Assembly (NCBI GenBank): GCA_003550305.1
Contig: QKYT01000124.1
Span: 83,063-123,873 of the forward strand
Direction: 5' to 3'
Origin: Glomus cerebriforme
Taxonomy: Eukaryota > Glomeromycota > Glomeromycetes > Glomerales > Glomeraceae
DNA length: 40,811 bases
The stretch's first letter is position 1; every line of letters starts with the position of its first letter. The position numbers were made by a program, and so were the translations under genes. The notes under the pieces were generated by a model, which was given only the letters and a program-made list of their open reading frames with translations, ran no database searches and had not been told where the DNA came from. This document shows positions 21,636-33,420 of the stretch, piece after piece.

Positions 21636-24600
21636 ATGTTTTCAGTCACAAAAGATTTTATGAATAAGGAGGCTCCTCCGAATTATGTTGCTGGTTTAGG
21701 TAGAGGGTAAGTTTACCCGCGCTCTACTGTATTTAATTAAAAACATTATCTAACAACATTTTTTATAGTGCAACAGGTTTTACAACACGATCTGATATCG
21801 GTCCTGCTAGAGAAGGACCCGCTGATTTCAGGTATCTGTCATTTTTAGTTTATTTGTTTCATATTTCTTACCGCAATTGCCACAAAATCCTTCATGTGTT
21901 ATGCTTTTTAGAAAACGAAAATAAGGAAATAAAATTAAAACATTGTGGTATGTAATTTTGTTAAACAAAGAATGAGATTTTTTCTAATTCAAATAAATTT
22001 ATTTAATTATGATTTTTGTATCAGTGATGCTTTACAAAAGAAAGCACAACAAGAGGAGGATGATGATGATGAACGTTTTCAAGATCCAGATAATGAAACT
22101 GGACTTTTTGCTTCAGCTCCTTACGAGGAAGATGACGAAGAAGCTGATAAAATTTATGAAGCTATTGATCAAAAAATGGATGAAAGAAGAAAAGCTAGAC
22201 GTGAAGCTCGTGAAAAAGAAGAATTAGAAAAATATCGTGCTGAACGTCCAAAAATTCAACAACAATTCGCTGATCTTAAACGAGGTCTCGCCATTGTTAC
22301 TGATGATGAATGGGCAAATCTTCCCGATGTTGGTGACCTTGTTGGAAAAAACCGAAAGAAAACTAATTTACGTGATAGGTATTATGCTGTACCCGACTCC
22401 TTATTGGAAAAAGCCAGAGAAGAGAATAAATATGTTACTGCTTTGGATGCACAGCAACAGGTATGGTTTTTTTAAAGACTATCCAACTGAGTGATTGTAT
22501 TTACTTATTAGGATTTTTATTTTTAGAAATATGGAGGGTTTCAAACACCTGCACCAGATTCTGGGATGATGACAAACTTTATAGAAATTGGACAGGCAAG
22601 GGATAAAGTATTAAGTTTGAAATTAGATCAAATTTCTGATTCTGTTAGTGGTCAGACTACAGTCGATCCAAAAGGCTATTTGACAGATTTAAATAGTGTA
22701 GTCATTAAAAGTGATGCTGAGATAGGGTATGTTTTGAATTATTTTATTAAGATAATCAGATTAAATTATTAATATTGATTTATTGTTATTTTTTAGCGAT
22801 ATCAAAAAAGCTCGATTGTTGCTTAATTCCGTTATTTCAACTAATCCAAAACACGCACCAGGTTGGATTGCAGCAGCTCGTCTAGAAGAAGTTGCTGGGA
22901 AATTAGCTCAAGCCAGAATGATAATTGCTAAAGGATGTGAAGAATGTCCGAAAAATGAGGATGTTTGGTTAGAAGCATCTAGATTAAATAATGCTGATAA
23001 TGGAAGAACAATATTGGCTAATGCCGTTAGACATCTTCCACAATCAGTTAAAATTTGGTTACAAGCTGTGAAATTGGAAACTGATATCAAAGCTCAAAAA
23101 AAGGTTTTAAGAAGAGGTAAATATTTATCAACTTTTGACTATATTTTCGTTTAATTTTGACACCGAAATATATGATTAACATATATTTTTTTTATTTCGT
23201 GTAGCTTTGGAATTTGTACCAAATTCCGTAAAGCTTTGGAAAGCGGCAGTCAACATGGAAGAAAATCCTTCGGATGCACGTATATTACTGGCACGTGCGA
23301 CTGAATTAGTTCCTCTTTCTGTTGATTTATGGCTTGCTCTTGCCCGACTTGAAAGTTATGATAATGCCAAAAAAGTACTTAATAAAGCACGTACTCAGAT
23401 TCCTACTTCACATGAAATCTGGATAGCAGCCGCTTGTCTTGAAGAACAGCAAGGAAACGATAAAATGACCGATAGGATTATTGCTAAAGCTGTTACAGTT
23501 CTTTCTGAAAAGGGAAGTGTATTGGGACGTGATCAGTGGTTGCAAGAAGCAGAAAAATGTGAAAGGGAAGGTAGTGTTGGGACTTGTCAAGCCATAGTAA
23601 GAAATACTATTGGTATGGGAGTTGAAGAGCAAGATAAGAAAACCATTTGGTTGGAAGACGCTGAAAGTTGTATTTTACATGGTTCTATTGAAACTGCTCG
23701 TGCTATATTTGCACAATCTTTGAAGACTTTTCCTGGTAAAAAATCCATATGGCGTAAAGCTGCTTTCTTAGAAAAATCACATGGAACTAGAGATTCGTTG
23801 GAAGAATTATTACAACGTGCAGTTAGATTTTGTCCTCAAGCTGAAGTACTTTGGCTTATGGGAGCTAAGGAAAAATGGCTTGCTGGTGATGTTAATGGAG
23901 CGCGATTTATTTTAATGGAAGCGTTCAAAGCTAATCCAAATAGTGAACAAATTTGGTTAGCAGCTGTTAAATTGGAAGCAGAAAATGGGGAGTATGAACG
24001 TGCAAGAATGTTATTACAAAAAGCACGAGACCAAGCTGATACAGAAAAAGTATGGATGAAGTCGATAGTATTAGAACGTCAACTTAAAAAGATTACAGAA
24101 GCTTTAGCTATGTTAGATGAAGCTTTGAATAGATATCCTACATTTGACAAATTATGGATGATTAAAGGTCAAATTGAAGATGAGAATGGTGATCTACCTA
24201 CAGCTAGGGCTACTTATGCTAGGGCTGTAAAAAATTGTCCGAAGTCTGTACCTTTGTGGATATTGGCTTCTCGATTAGAAGAAAAAGCCGGTCTTTTAAT
24301 TAAAGCTAGAGCTATTCTTGAAAGAGGTCGTTTATTAAATCCAAAAACACCTGAATTATGGTAAATATTTATTTATTTTTTTTTTTAAAAAAAAGAGAAT
24401 AATTTTTCTGAATGTACTAATTATAAATTTTTTGTATAGGTGTGAAGCAGTTCGTGTTGAACTGAGAGGTAATAATATCAATATGGCAAAAGCTTTATTA
24501 GCAAAAGGTAATTATATCTTGCATATTAATCTGTATTAGTTTTTGAATCAGTAAAGCTATGTATATTAATTAAAACACGAGTCACTTTATTTTCTTTCTT

Positions 24601-25086
24601 ATAATAGCATTACAAGAATGTCCTAATTCGGGATTATTATGGTCAGAGGCAATATTTATGGAACCTCGTCCACAACGTAAAACAAAATCTGTAGATGCAC
24701 TTAAAAAATGCGATAATGATCCTATTATTATTACAACAATAGCAAGGTTATTTTGGGCGGAACGTAAAGTTGATAAAACTAGAACATGGTTTGAGAAAGC
24801 AGTAAAAGTCGACCCAGATCGAGGTGATTCGTGGGCATGGTTTTACAAATTCGAATGCCAGCATGGAACAGAGGTATTTGTTAAATTATTTAAAATCCAT
24901 AAATTGTATTGTTACTAATATGTATATATATTTATTTAACAGCAACAACAACAAGATGTGATTACAAGATGTGTAACTGCTGAACCTCATCATGGTGAAG
25001 TATGGCAAATGGTTGCAAAAGACATGAAAAATGTTGGCAAGAATATTGAAGAAATACTTAAATTAATTTCTAATGTTCTTTCATAA
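21636..25086 (+). CDS. PRP6: pre-mRNA splicing factor Prp6 (PRPF6)
   Basis: It is a U4/U6-U5 tri-snRNP bridging protein. Exons: 21636-21706, 21769-21831, 22025-22460, 22527-22726, 22797-23116, 23205-24360, 24440-24507, 24608-24873, 24943-25086; 907 residues, all phases consistent. Human PRPF6 has 941. The N-terminal PRP1 domain (about 10-165) has [20 protein letters not shown], an acidic DDDDERF stretch, and [21 protein letters not shown]. From about residue 255 to the end are HAT/TPR repeats with the WxxAaxxE pattern ([38 protein letters not shown], and so on). The C terminus [14 protein letters not shown] matches the family. The largest exon (1,156 nt) carries most repeats. No break or missing block. 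Confidence 0.98.
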
Positions 25087-25283
25087 TTAAGTTTCACATT
25101 CAATACAAGTCCAATACTTTGTTCATATATTTTAATAATTTTTTTTTATTATCTATATTACATTACAAGTCGGCAATAAGTTAATGATGATGACCTTCAT
25201 CCTATTTATTGAAATGGTTTGAGAATAATAATTAGAAACTAACAGATTAAACAAAATCATTTAAATTTTTAAATAGTAAGTTA

Positions 25284-25641
25284 TTACTGGATTATCCTCA
25301 AATAATGGTGGAGGAATATTTCTTTCCCATTTTGTACCTCCCGGCGCAGTTGGATCTATTTAAATTAAATAGATTTTTGGTTGATAAAAAAAAATAAATA
25401 ATAAAAAATAAAAAAAGTACGGGAATATTTTACATTTATATGGATCAGGATGACTATTTTCTTCAAGTTCTTTTTCAGCAGCAATTATAATTTTACGTAA
25501 TTCTTGTGTGGAAGCAATGTTTTTATTCGCTTCAAAACGGGCACGTATTTCTAAAGCCACAGGTCGCCATAGTTGACGATCTACATACCAATTTAAAGCA
25601 GTTTTTAGAGAGCGTCTATATAAAGAGGTTATTTCTGACAT
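25284..25641 (-). CDS. NDUFB9: NADH dehydrogenase complex I B22 subunit (NDUFB9, LYR family)
   Basis: It is an accessory subunit of mitochondrial complex I that binds acyl carrier protein. Exon 1 is 25641-25434 and exon 2 starts at 25357. The N terminus has the LYR motif (SLYRRSLK), then RARFEANKNI and HPDPYK, and exon 2 has PTAPGGTKWER, all diagnostic of B22. As printed, the frame then runs through KIFLHHYLRI to a stop at 25284 (93 residues). The next frame over reads NIPPPLFEDNP to a stop at 25261-25263, which looks like the fungal C terminus. The switch falls at an A5 run on the coding strand (25319-25323). One missing or two extra A bases would explain it, so this is a possible assembly error or a recent frameshift. 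Convergent with PRP6. Confidence 0.85.
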
Positions 25642-25786
25642 TTTATAATTAAACGGAAAATGGAAAAACGATAATCGAGGATTTTATAGGTGCGCTGTAT
25701 TACAGGAATCACATGAACAGCGAGTATATATTTTAAATAAAAATTGTTGAATTAATATTGCACTTAAAGTCTCATTTATTATTACA
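25642..25786. promoter_or_regulatory. divergent promoter of NDUFB9 and the glycosyltransferase gene
   Basis: These 145 bp lie between the two start codons. An AT-rich TATATATTTTAAAT stretch at about 25724-25738 could serve as a core promoter for the plus-strand gene. Confidence 0.35.
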
Positions 25787-27777
25787 ATGCCAGATAGAGA
25801 AAAGAATGCAAATACAGCGAGGGTAACAACACCGTTACATATAAACATAAATGCAGACAATTTTGATACCGAAACAAATTTTATAATAAAATTATGGGAA
25901 GAATCATCAATAAGACCATATATATTAAAATATTCTAAAGGAATTTCTCAACAACCAAGAGTATTATTATTTATTGTATTTATATTTTTATTTATATTTT
26001 ATTATAATATAAGTGGTGAAAGTATCGATAAAAATGATGTTGGTAAAACAGAATTAATGCAAGAGGTTGATATGTTAACTAAAATCATACCAACAGAAGG
26101 AGATGGAGAATGTACAGCTATATTATTGAATTGGAATAGGTTGGACAATATCAAAATTATTGTTAAAAATTTATGTCAATATTCTATGTTCAAAGAAATT
26201 TTTATATGGAATAATAATGTTGATATACATTTATCCGATCCAGTTAAGTATTTGAAGTTTCTTATTATTAAATAAATTTTTTTTGCAAAGAAACATATAT
26301 AAACTCTTTAACTTTTTTTTGTTAGATGTTTGCCGATACACATTGTAATAAAATAAGATATTATAATTCACCAGGAAATATTTATTTTATAGCGAGATAC
26401 ATAGCGTGTTCCATGGCCACAACAAAATATTGTTATTTTCAAGATGATGATTGGATGATTAGACATTTAAGATCTATGTATAGTAATTTTTTAAGATTTC
26501 CTAATTTAATTCATACTGATACAAACGCTGATGTTTATTCTTCAACTAATTGGAAATGGTGTTTTTTCAATGATGGTATATATTTTTAATCGGTAATTTT
26601 TCTGGGAGACTCTTTTTTTTCGTTTTTATAAATATTAATATGAAATCATAATTTTGTAGACATTGATTTACATTCATGTTATTCATGGGTTGGTACGGGA
26701 GCATTCACATCCAGGGGAAATGTATTGAAATTTTTAAAAATGACAAGTAAAACAGAAATGAGTTCATTGGAATTTATATATGGTGACATGTATTTTACTA
26801 CGTATTTGAACCAAGTACCATATCAATTAGAAAATTCTTTAATTGAATTACCACAAGAGAATGGTTTTGGTTTAACGAGTGAAGAAAGAATGCGTAATAA
26901 ATTATATATGCATAAAGCCTTAATCAGACTATATAATTATTTATCATCACTTAAGAATGATAATTCAACGCAGGACACAAAAGAATATTCACCAACTTTT
27001 TATGAAAGAGACGTTAGATCACCTTGTCATAATGATAAATGTTTGTTCTTAACGAATAAACATAGTTTTCCAAATATAAAATTATTTAAATATAAACCTT
27101 ATATTAATATTAGTGAAAGTGAAAGATTACATTCCAGCTTTTTTGACACCCAACATTTCATTTCTTACCCTTATTCCCATGCTGTTGATAATGATAATTC
27201 TACTGTTTGGATTTCTCAGGATGGTACAGTATCTTAACATTTATATATTATTGTGATTTTTATTGGAAGTATTAACTTACAAATATTTTTTGTTTAGTTA
27301 TTAGAAAAGATGATTATATTGGATTAGATTTATTATTGCCTATGCCTGTGCCACTTACTTTTAATTTAATTATGAATCATAATAGTGATTACTTTAATCA
27401 TTTATCCATACAAATTTCTCATGATGGTTCAGATTGGGTAAGTAATATAAGTAATATTAATATATTTTATTATTATTTATTTTATTTACTATTTACTTTT
27501 ATGAATATTAACATTTCTTTAATTAAAGATCCAATTATCACCATTACCAAAATTAGAAATTCATGAAATATCATCTACTACAAAGAATAATTTGTTGTTA
27601 TGTCAATTTCGTATACGTGAAACAGGTTTTAGATTTTTGAAATTAGTTAGCACGAGAGATTTGAATTTTACTTTTTCTATTTATGATTTTACTTTTAATG
27701 GAATGGATAATAATAATGATAACGAAGTTGTTGGTGATACTGGTTTAAATAATAATGATAATGATTCTGGTGATTAG
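25787..27777 (+). CDS. type II membrane glycosyltransferase with discoidin-like C-terminal domain
   Basis: Exons: 25787-26242, 26326-26575, 26660-27223, 27298-27437, 27529-27777; 552 residues, phases consistent. A hydrophilic N terminus is followed by one membrane helix (residues 59-74, [16 protein letters not shown]), the layout of Golgi type II enzymes. The catalytic part starts TAILLNWNRLDN and has EIFIWNNN, ARYIACSMATTKYCYF and the acidic triad DDDW at 192-195, which fits a GT-A fold DxD metal site (families GT2/GT64-like). The C-terminal third has SYPYSHAVDNDNSTVW and IGLDLL ... SIQISHDGSDW, the pattern of an F5/8 type C (discoidin) carbohydrate-binding domain. The tail is Asn/Asp-rich. 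Donor and acceptor sugars are unknown. The protein is likely a Golgi enzyme acting on cell-surface or secreted glycans. Confidence 0.75.
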
Positions 27778-28024
27778 AAGAACGGAAGAGTATTTTAGAT
27801 TAATATTTTATTAGATTTTTATATTAATTAATTAATGATAAATTACAAAATTCATTACTGTATTTCAAAATTGTATTATGTAATTTAATTTAATATAAAA
27901 AAAAAACTCTAGTATTTCACGTGAGCGGAGAAATAAATTTCATTGGTTAATCACCGTATTTTATCTCTAGTCGTGTTTGGCTGTAATTCAAAAACCTCCC
28001 TAACGGAAAAAAAAAAAAAAGAAA
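27778..28024. promoter_or_regulatory. promoter region of HAUS1
   Basis: TCACGTGA at 27917-27924 lies about 100 bp upstream of the HAUS1 ATG, with a CCAAT box on the minus strand (ATTGG at 27943-27947). A poly-A run directly precedes the start codon. Confidence 0.45.
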
Positions 28025-29562
28025 ATGAGTCAAGATATTGAAGATGCACTTCCAAGTGTATTTCTAAAACCAACAATACAAAGTTGTATACCAGAAGAGT
28101 TATACTTTACAAGTATTACAAGTCCAGAAGAATCTTATTACACGTATTTATTAAATGAGAGCTTTGACGAAAACGAAAATAATGTTTCCGAAGCAGAAAA
28201 ATGGAAATTTGTACGCGTCTTTTTACTTTTTATTCAAAGTTATTCCAGTCTAATAACTTATCGAACTTTGTTCTTTTTTAACAGATTGACTCATGGTTAA
28301 AAAGTCATTTTAAAGATGAACGTATACCACTTTTTGAGAAAAATTCTGCTATTGCTTCTGCTTTATACGAAATGGCACTTTTTAACAAACAGCAAGATGC
28401 TATGACTGAAATTATAATAAAACGACAAAAAATTCAAACCATGGAATATCGTACTGAAGGTTAATGTATATAATTACGAATTTTTCTTACATAAGTTTTA
28501 TACAATTGAATTAGTTTTAACGCGTCTTTTTTAAAAAAAAAAAATAGCCAAACGTATAAAAAATATTTTGGATACTGTAGGATTGTCAAAAGAAGATTTG
28601 TCCAAAAATGGAGTTCATTCGCTAAAAACATTGACTTCTTTAGCTACAATTTTAGGTTTGGCCGATACCGAACGGAGCAGGTATTTTTTATATATATATA
28701 TATTTATTTATTTATATTTATTTAACTAAAAAAACTTTTTCTAGTTATCTTTCAGCATTGGCGCAATTGAATTTAGATATTTTACGCGTAGAACGTAAAA
28801 ATAATGCTATTGATCGTAGCATAAAATCCATGGAGATTCAAATACAAGAAGCAAAATCAAAAAATGAAAAATTAAACAAGTTTGTTATATATAACTTTTA
28901 TTGTCCTATCTATTACAAAAATTTTTAATCATTAAGTTAATAATTTCTATTTTCAGACTTTTGTATAATTTACGTGAGCGCTGGGACTCGAAGGAAGAGG
29001 AAGGACTTCGACTATGGAAAAGGAATATGCATTTGTTATCTCAAAAAGGAAAAGAGTATCAAGATAGAATAATAAAATTAGAGGTGGTTATAAATATACA
29101 AACTAATTTTGTAATTAAAATCTCACCTAATTTTATATATCTGAATTAAAGAGAAAGTATGACGAGTTGAACGTAGAAAAAGGCGGTTTACGATTTAAAG
29201 AACTGAAAGAAAAAGAAGATCATGTAAATGCTTTGAAACAGGAAGTCGGGATGAAAGAAGCAAAATTAAAAACATATCAAATTATGCCAGCAGTAATTAC
29301 TCGTTATATCTATTCCTTTTTATAATTCATTATAGTCGATATTTAAATTCACTAATATAATTTAAAAAATTAGGATATTATATTAGCCAAATTAAAAATG
29401 GACGAGGCTAAACAGAAACTGGCAAGTTAAAATGTTTAATTTACTATCTTTATATTATCATATACTAACTAATTTACATCAATTTCTACTACTCTTATAA
29501 AGGATGAGTTAAAAGAAACTCATGACGAATTAATATATAATATGGTCGAGAATTTTCAGTAG
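28025..29562 (+). CDS. HAUS1: augmin complex subunit 1 homologue (HAUS1)
   Basis: Augmin recruits gamma-tubulin complexes to the sides of spindle microtubules. Exons: 28025-28210, 28285-28459, 28548-28680, 28745-28879, 28957-29083, 29152-29292, 29374-29421, 29503-29562; 272 residues against 278 in human. Landmarks align in order: SWLKSHFKDERIPLFEKNS and ALYEMALFNKQQD (human EWLKRIFGDQPIP, ILYELAEYNEARD), EAKRIKNILDTVGLS, a long coiled coil (about 130-235), then LKTYQIMPADIILAKLKMDEAKQKL, which mirrors the human C-terminal block. Intron 7 (29422-29502) has to start with GC (CTG|GCAAGT) to keep frame and stop, a standard GC-AG intron. Family assignment is by order of motifs and length, not by a search. 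Confidence 0.85.
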
Positions 29563-29688
29563 CGATGTGTGATTATCGTTTTGTATTTCTTCACACAAAA
29601 TCCATACACAATTTGAAGAATTTTTTTATTTTGTACGTGCCATCAAAAAAGCAATTGTTAGGAAATTCTTCTCCTGTTTATACAGGGT

Positions 29689-31148
29689 TTATAATACTTC
29701 GTATAAGTAGATTAACTTTAAATCTTCCCAATCGTCCTCAGTCAATTGAGATTTTTTATAAGGAATTTTTAATTTTATTTCCTTGACCCACTTATCAAAG
29801 TCAATGTTAGTGCAATTTGCATCAACAAGTTGTTCTTTAAGATCCGGACAAGTGATGATTAAAGTGGATGGCTTTGTATTGGCGCGCATAAATGACCAAA
29901 TGGCTTGTTGGATTGGAATGGAGTGGAAGAATTGAAATACATTATCTGACAAAATAAAAGAATTAAATTTTGTTCAGAAGAAATCTAAAGGTTAAATAAA
30001 TATACGGTATCGACAACTTAGAATACATACTCATTATAATTATGTCAGCTGTTTGAAGAAGTTGTGGATGGTTCATTATGTCATCCTGAATTATCTTATC
30101 AAAAGAGGATAAATTTGCGTTTAATATTATTGTGTTGAAATAAACACTTTTTTTTTCATATAAAGTACCTCTAAACGGTCACTCATGTTATATTCTTGAA
30201 TGATTTCTCTTTGTAGATTGGCAAAAAATTGATTTAATTCTATACCAATAAGTTTTCTTGCTGAACTGAATAAATATCCCTATTTAAGTTATTAATTATT
30301 TCTTTAAAATGTTAAGTACGAAAATGATCAACTTTGTATATACAATTTTCATACCACATAGAGAACGCCCCCTAATCTTGATCCAATATCTAACACAATT
30401 TTGTCATTAATTTTTATTCCATTTAGTACATGTTCAAAAATATAACGTAATTGTAATATTGAGGCAGAATGGGAAATAAAATTTAAAGATTCGACATTTT
30501 TTGAACCACAATCAGTACAATAATAATTTTTTAATTGACCATTAAGACCTAACTCTTCTACATCTTTATCACTATATAAAAATGCGTCCACGTTAACTGT
30601 GGTTTCTTTCGTATATCCTTCATACTATCATAAATTAGTTAGCAGGTACAATTATGAAAAAAAAAATTTTTGAAAAAAAAAGAAACTTAACTAACATCAG
30701 TTGTTTCTGGTATAATGATATTTTCATTTGGTGCTTCAGCTGTTATCGATAATTTATTACGTAATTTATCTTTAATCTCTTCAAGAATTGCATTATTTTT
30801 TGAAAAGTCATCAATATCTTCGATTTCTTTAGCTAATATGAATTAATAAGAACATAACATATTATATAATTTATTATAATAAAACCCATTATGGGCGAAT
30901 TTGATTTGTTGAAAAATTTTATTTCAATCAATCAATCATTCACTCCTCCTAAGTAAAAAAAACCCCCTTTTCTTTTCCTGATGGAAAGAAATCGTTATAA
31001 AATAAAAAATTTAAGTACCTAAATAATTATTAACAAATTCATTGAATTGTTTAATTTGATCTGAATTATCTAAAGAATTAATAATTTTAAGAAATGAAGA
31101 TTTAGCATAATTTAATTTATCTTCTTTAAAAACATTTTTATCATTCAT
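29689..31148 (-). CDS. unrecognised SAM-dependent methyltransferase
   Basis: Exons on the minus strand: 31148-31019, 30832-30696, 30624-30355, 30279-30031, 29945-29689; about 347 residues if one frame correction is accepted. The N-terminal 90 residues are helical and unrecognised. Then comes a Cys pair CTDCGS (about 125-130). Motif I follows at about 166-177 (IVLDIGSRLGGV), then KLIGIELNQFFANLQ (acidic residue after the second strand) and IIIMNNVFQFF (motif IV-like). This is a class I Rossmann methyltransferase. The substrate is unknown; NNVF could suggest an N- or O-methyl acceptor, but I cannot say which. Within exon 4 the frame breaks at an A9 run (coding strand, about 30149-30157). Ten A would join EVLYMKKK to VYFNTIILN. 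No GT/AG pair there repairs it, so it is an assembly error or a real frameshift. Convergent with HAUS1, 126 bp apart. Confidence 0.72.
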
Positions 31149-32760
31149 TATTGATCTTTTTTTTTAAAAAGAAAAAAAATTTTCGAGAGATTTGAGGTGA
31201 TAACCATTTTGTGAAACCTAAATATGCAAATAGCAATAGTATCAAAGGTTAATATAATTAGTATATACAATATCTCTTTCTAATTTGAAGGTATTCTTTC
31301 TCATTTTTCTTAATAAAGAATAGCGGAGACAACCTTTATAGCTTTACATATTTGTATAATATTCTAGGCAGTTTCTTTTTAAAATAATCTATTTTAACTT
31401 TTGTAATTAATATAATTAAGCAGTATAGTTAGTAAGACTATAGCTATGGATTTCATTAAGTTATACTTTAGCTTTGAATTAAAAATTTTCATTTATTTAT
31501 TGAATTTATCTCATATTTACTAATGGTCACCCATGATTTTTCATAGTGATATTTTTTTAAACCCCACGAAAATGATAATATCAAATATAGTTTAATATTT
31601 TAATATTTAATTTTTATTGTTAATAGCATTAATATGTTAATTATTGTTTATATTACAAATAAAAAAAATAAATACTACTATATTTAAAATTAAAAGGTAC
31701 ATTATTAAAATAACAATTGTTAAAAATTGGTAATTTTTTATCAAAAGAAAATTCTAATATAATATTAGAAGGTACTTTTCATTCTCTCTTTGAATCATAG
31801 GATTTCTATTAAGTTATTGCTATTAAGATGATACTTTTCATTAATATATCAGAAGAAAATATATAACATCAGGATTATTTACTAATCTTAAGAAATAGGT
31901 AAAGAAAAAAGCTCACTTGCATTAAAAATATAGGCTTTAATACTCAATGAAATCCTTGCTTCTTATTAGCATTATGTTTTTAAAATATTTTTAATAATAA
32001 AGAAAAATTTTAAAAGTGGTGAAGAAAAAAAATCATAAAAGAATAAAATAGACTTTTTATAGTAAAATAGACTTTTATATTAAAATAAAAAATCATCATA
32101 GGCATTAGTCCCTATGAAATAACTAGTACATATTTTATATCTATAATTATAAAAGTAAAAATAAATTCTTGCCAAGTAAATTTATTATAAATATTTTTAA
32201 TTAGCATATATAACATATTTGCTTTTTTTTTAAATGAATATAATATGTTTTTTTATTAGATTTTATTGAAATAAATTCATCAAATGTAATAAAATTATTA
32301 GAAACTATAAATTATCTCTGGTTTTATTTAATAACAATACCCATTATATACTACTAAATGTAGGATTATAAAAATAAGCCTTTTGTCAAAAGCTATTTTA
32401 GATATCATATATTTTCTTAATCTATTTTAAATACCAATATATTATATATAGTAGAAAACAAAAAATAAAAATTTATACAAGCTATTCTTTTAAAAGGATT
32501 TCATTATTATTGGTAAATTCTTCTATTTTAATTTAGCTACTGTAATAATAAAATAAAAAGTAAAATATATAATATTAAACAATTATATTTACTAGTAGCT
32601 ATTCCTCTAATTAAATAAAAATTTAAGTCGACTACTTATAAATTCTTAAAAAATTACTTTATTTAAAATTTATATCATTAATATATTTTTTAACAGCTAT
32701 TTATGATAATTTTTTTTTTCTAATATTATTATTTTATTTTTTAATAAAACTTTTTTTTTT
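31149..32760. other. AT-rich gene-free stretch
   Basis: Upstream of the methyltransferase gene lies AT-rich DNA with only chance frames. I see no domain, RNA gene or clear repeat before the pyrimidine array. Confidence 0.5.
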
Positions 32761-33420
32761 TTTTCCTTTCCATTTAGGTCAGCTTTTTATCTCTTCTCAG
32801 GTACATCTATTAATTTTGTTTTTTACCCTTTTTTTTCTTTTTTCTCTTTTCATTTAGATTAGTTCTTCATTTCTTTTTAGGTATATTTATTAATTTTATT
32901 TTTTATTTTTTATTTTTTATTTATTTATTTGTTTATTTATTTTTTTTTCTTTCTTTTCTAATACTCTTCTTTTTTTTTTTTCCTTTTCATTTAGATTTCT
33001 CTTTGTCTTTTCTCAAGTATGCTACTAATTTTATTTTTTATTTTTTGTTTATTTATTTTTATCTTTCTTTTTTTTCTTTTTTTTTTCTTTTTATTTAGAT
33101 TAGCTCTTCATAATTTCATTTTTTATTTGTTTGTTTATCTTTATTTTTCTTTTTTCTCTAACTCTTTTTTTTTTCCTTTCCATTTAGATTAGCTTTTTGT
33201 TTTTTAGGTTTCACTTTTATTTTGATAAGTTTTTTTTATTCTAACTTTTTCTTTTTTTATTCTTTGGCATTTCAGTTTTTAGGTAAGTTTTTTTTTGTTC
33301 TAATTATCCTTTTTTTTTCTTTTTTTATTTNTTTATTTCTTCTTTTATTTTTTTTATTTTATTTTTTTATTTTTTTTTTGTATACTCTTTTTTTTTATTA
33401 TTTTCTTTAGAATGCTTTGG
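32761..33420. repeat. degenerate tandem array in a homopyrimidine tract
   Basis: A core CCTTTCCATTTAGATTAGCT recurs at about 32765, 32846, 32982, 33087 and 33175, each followed by TTTCTTTT and TTTATTTAT filler, with spacings of 81, 136, 105 and 88. The tract is almost free of A and G clusters on the plus strand. One undetermined base lies at 33331. The TTTAGAT core is shared with the 2178-2705 minisatellite, which also adjoins a T/C tract. Confidence 0.7.

Noticed and set aside
22009..22494. Second and third plus-strand frames overlapping PRP6
   Set aside because: Shadows of the conserved PRP6 frame in exon 3.
33222..33410. Phe-rich plus-strand frame
   Set aside because: Low-complexity translation of the T-rich tract with an undetermined base.
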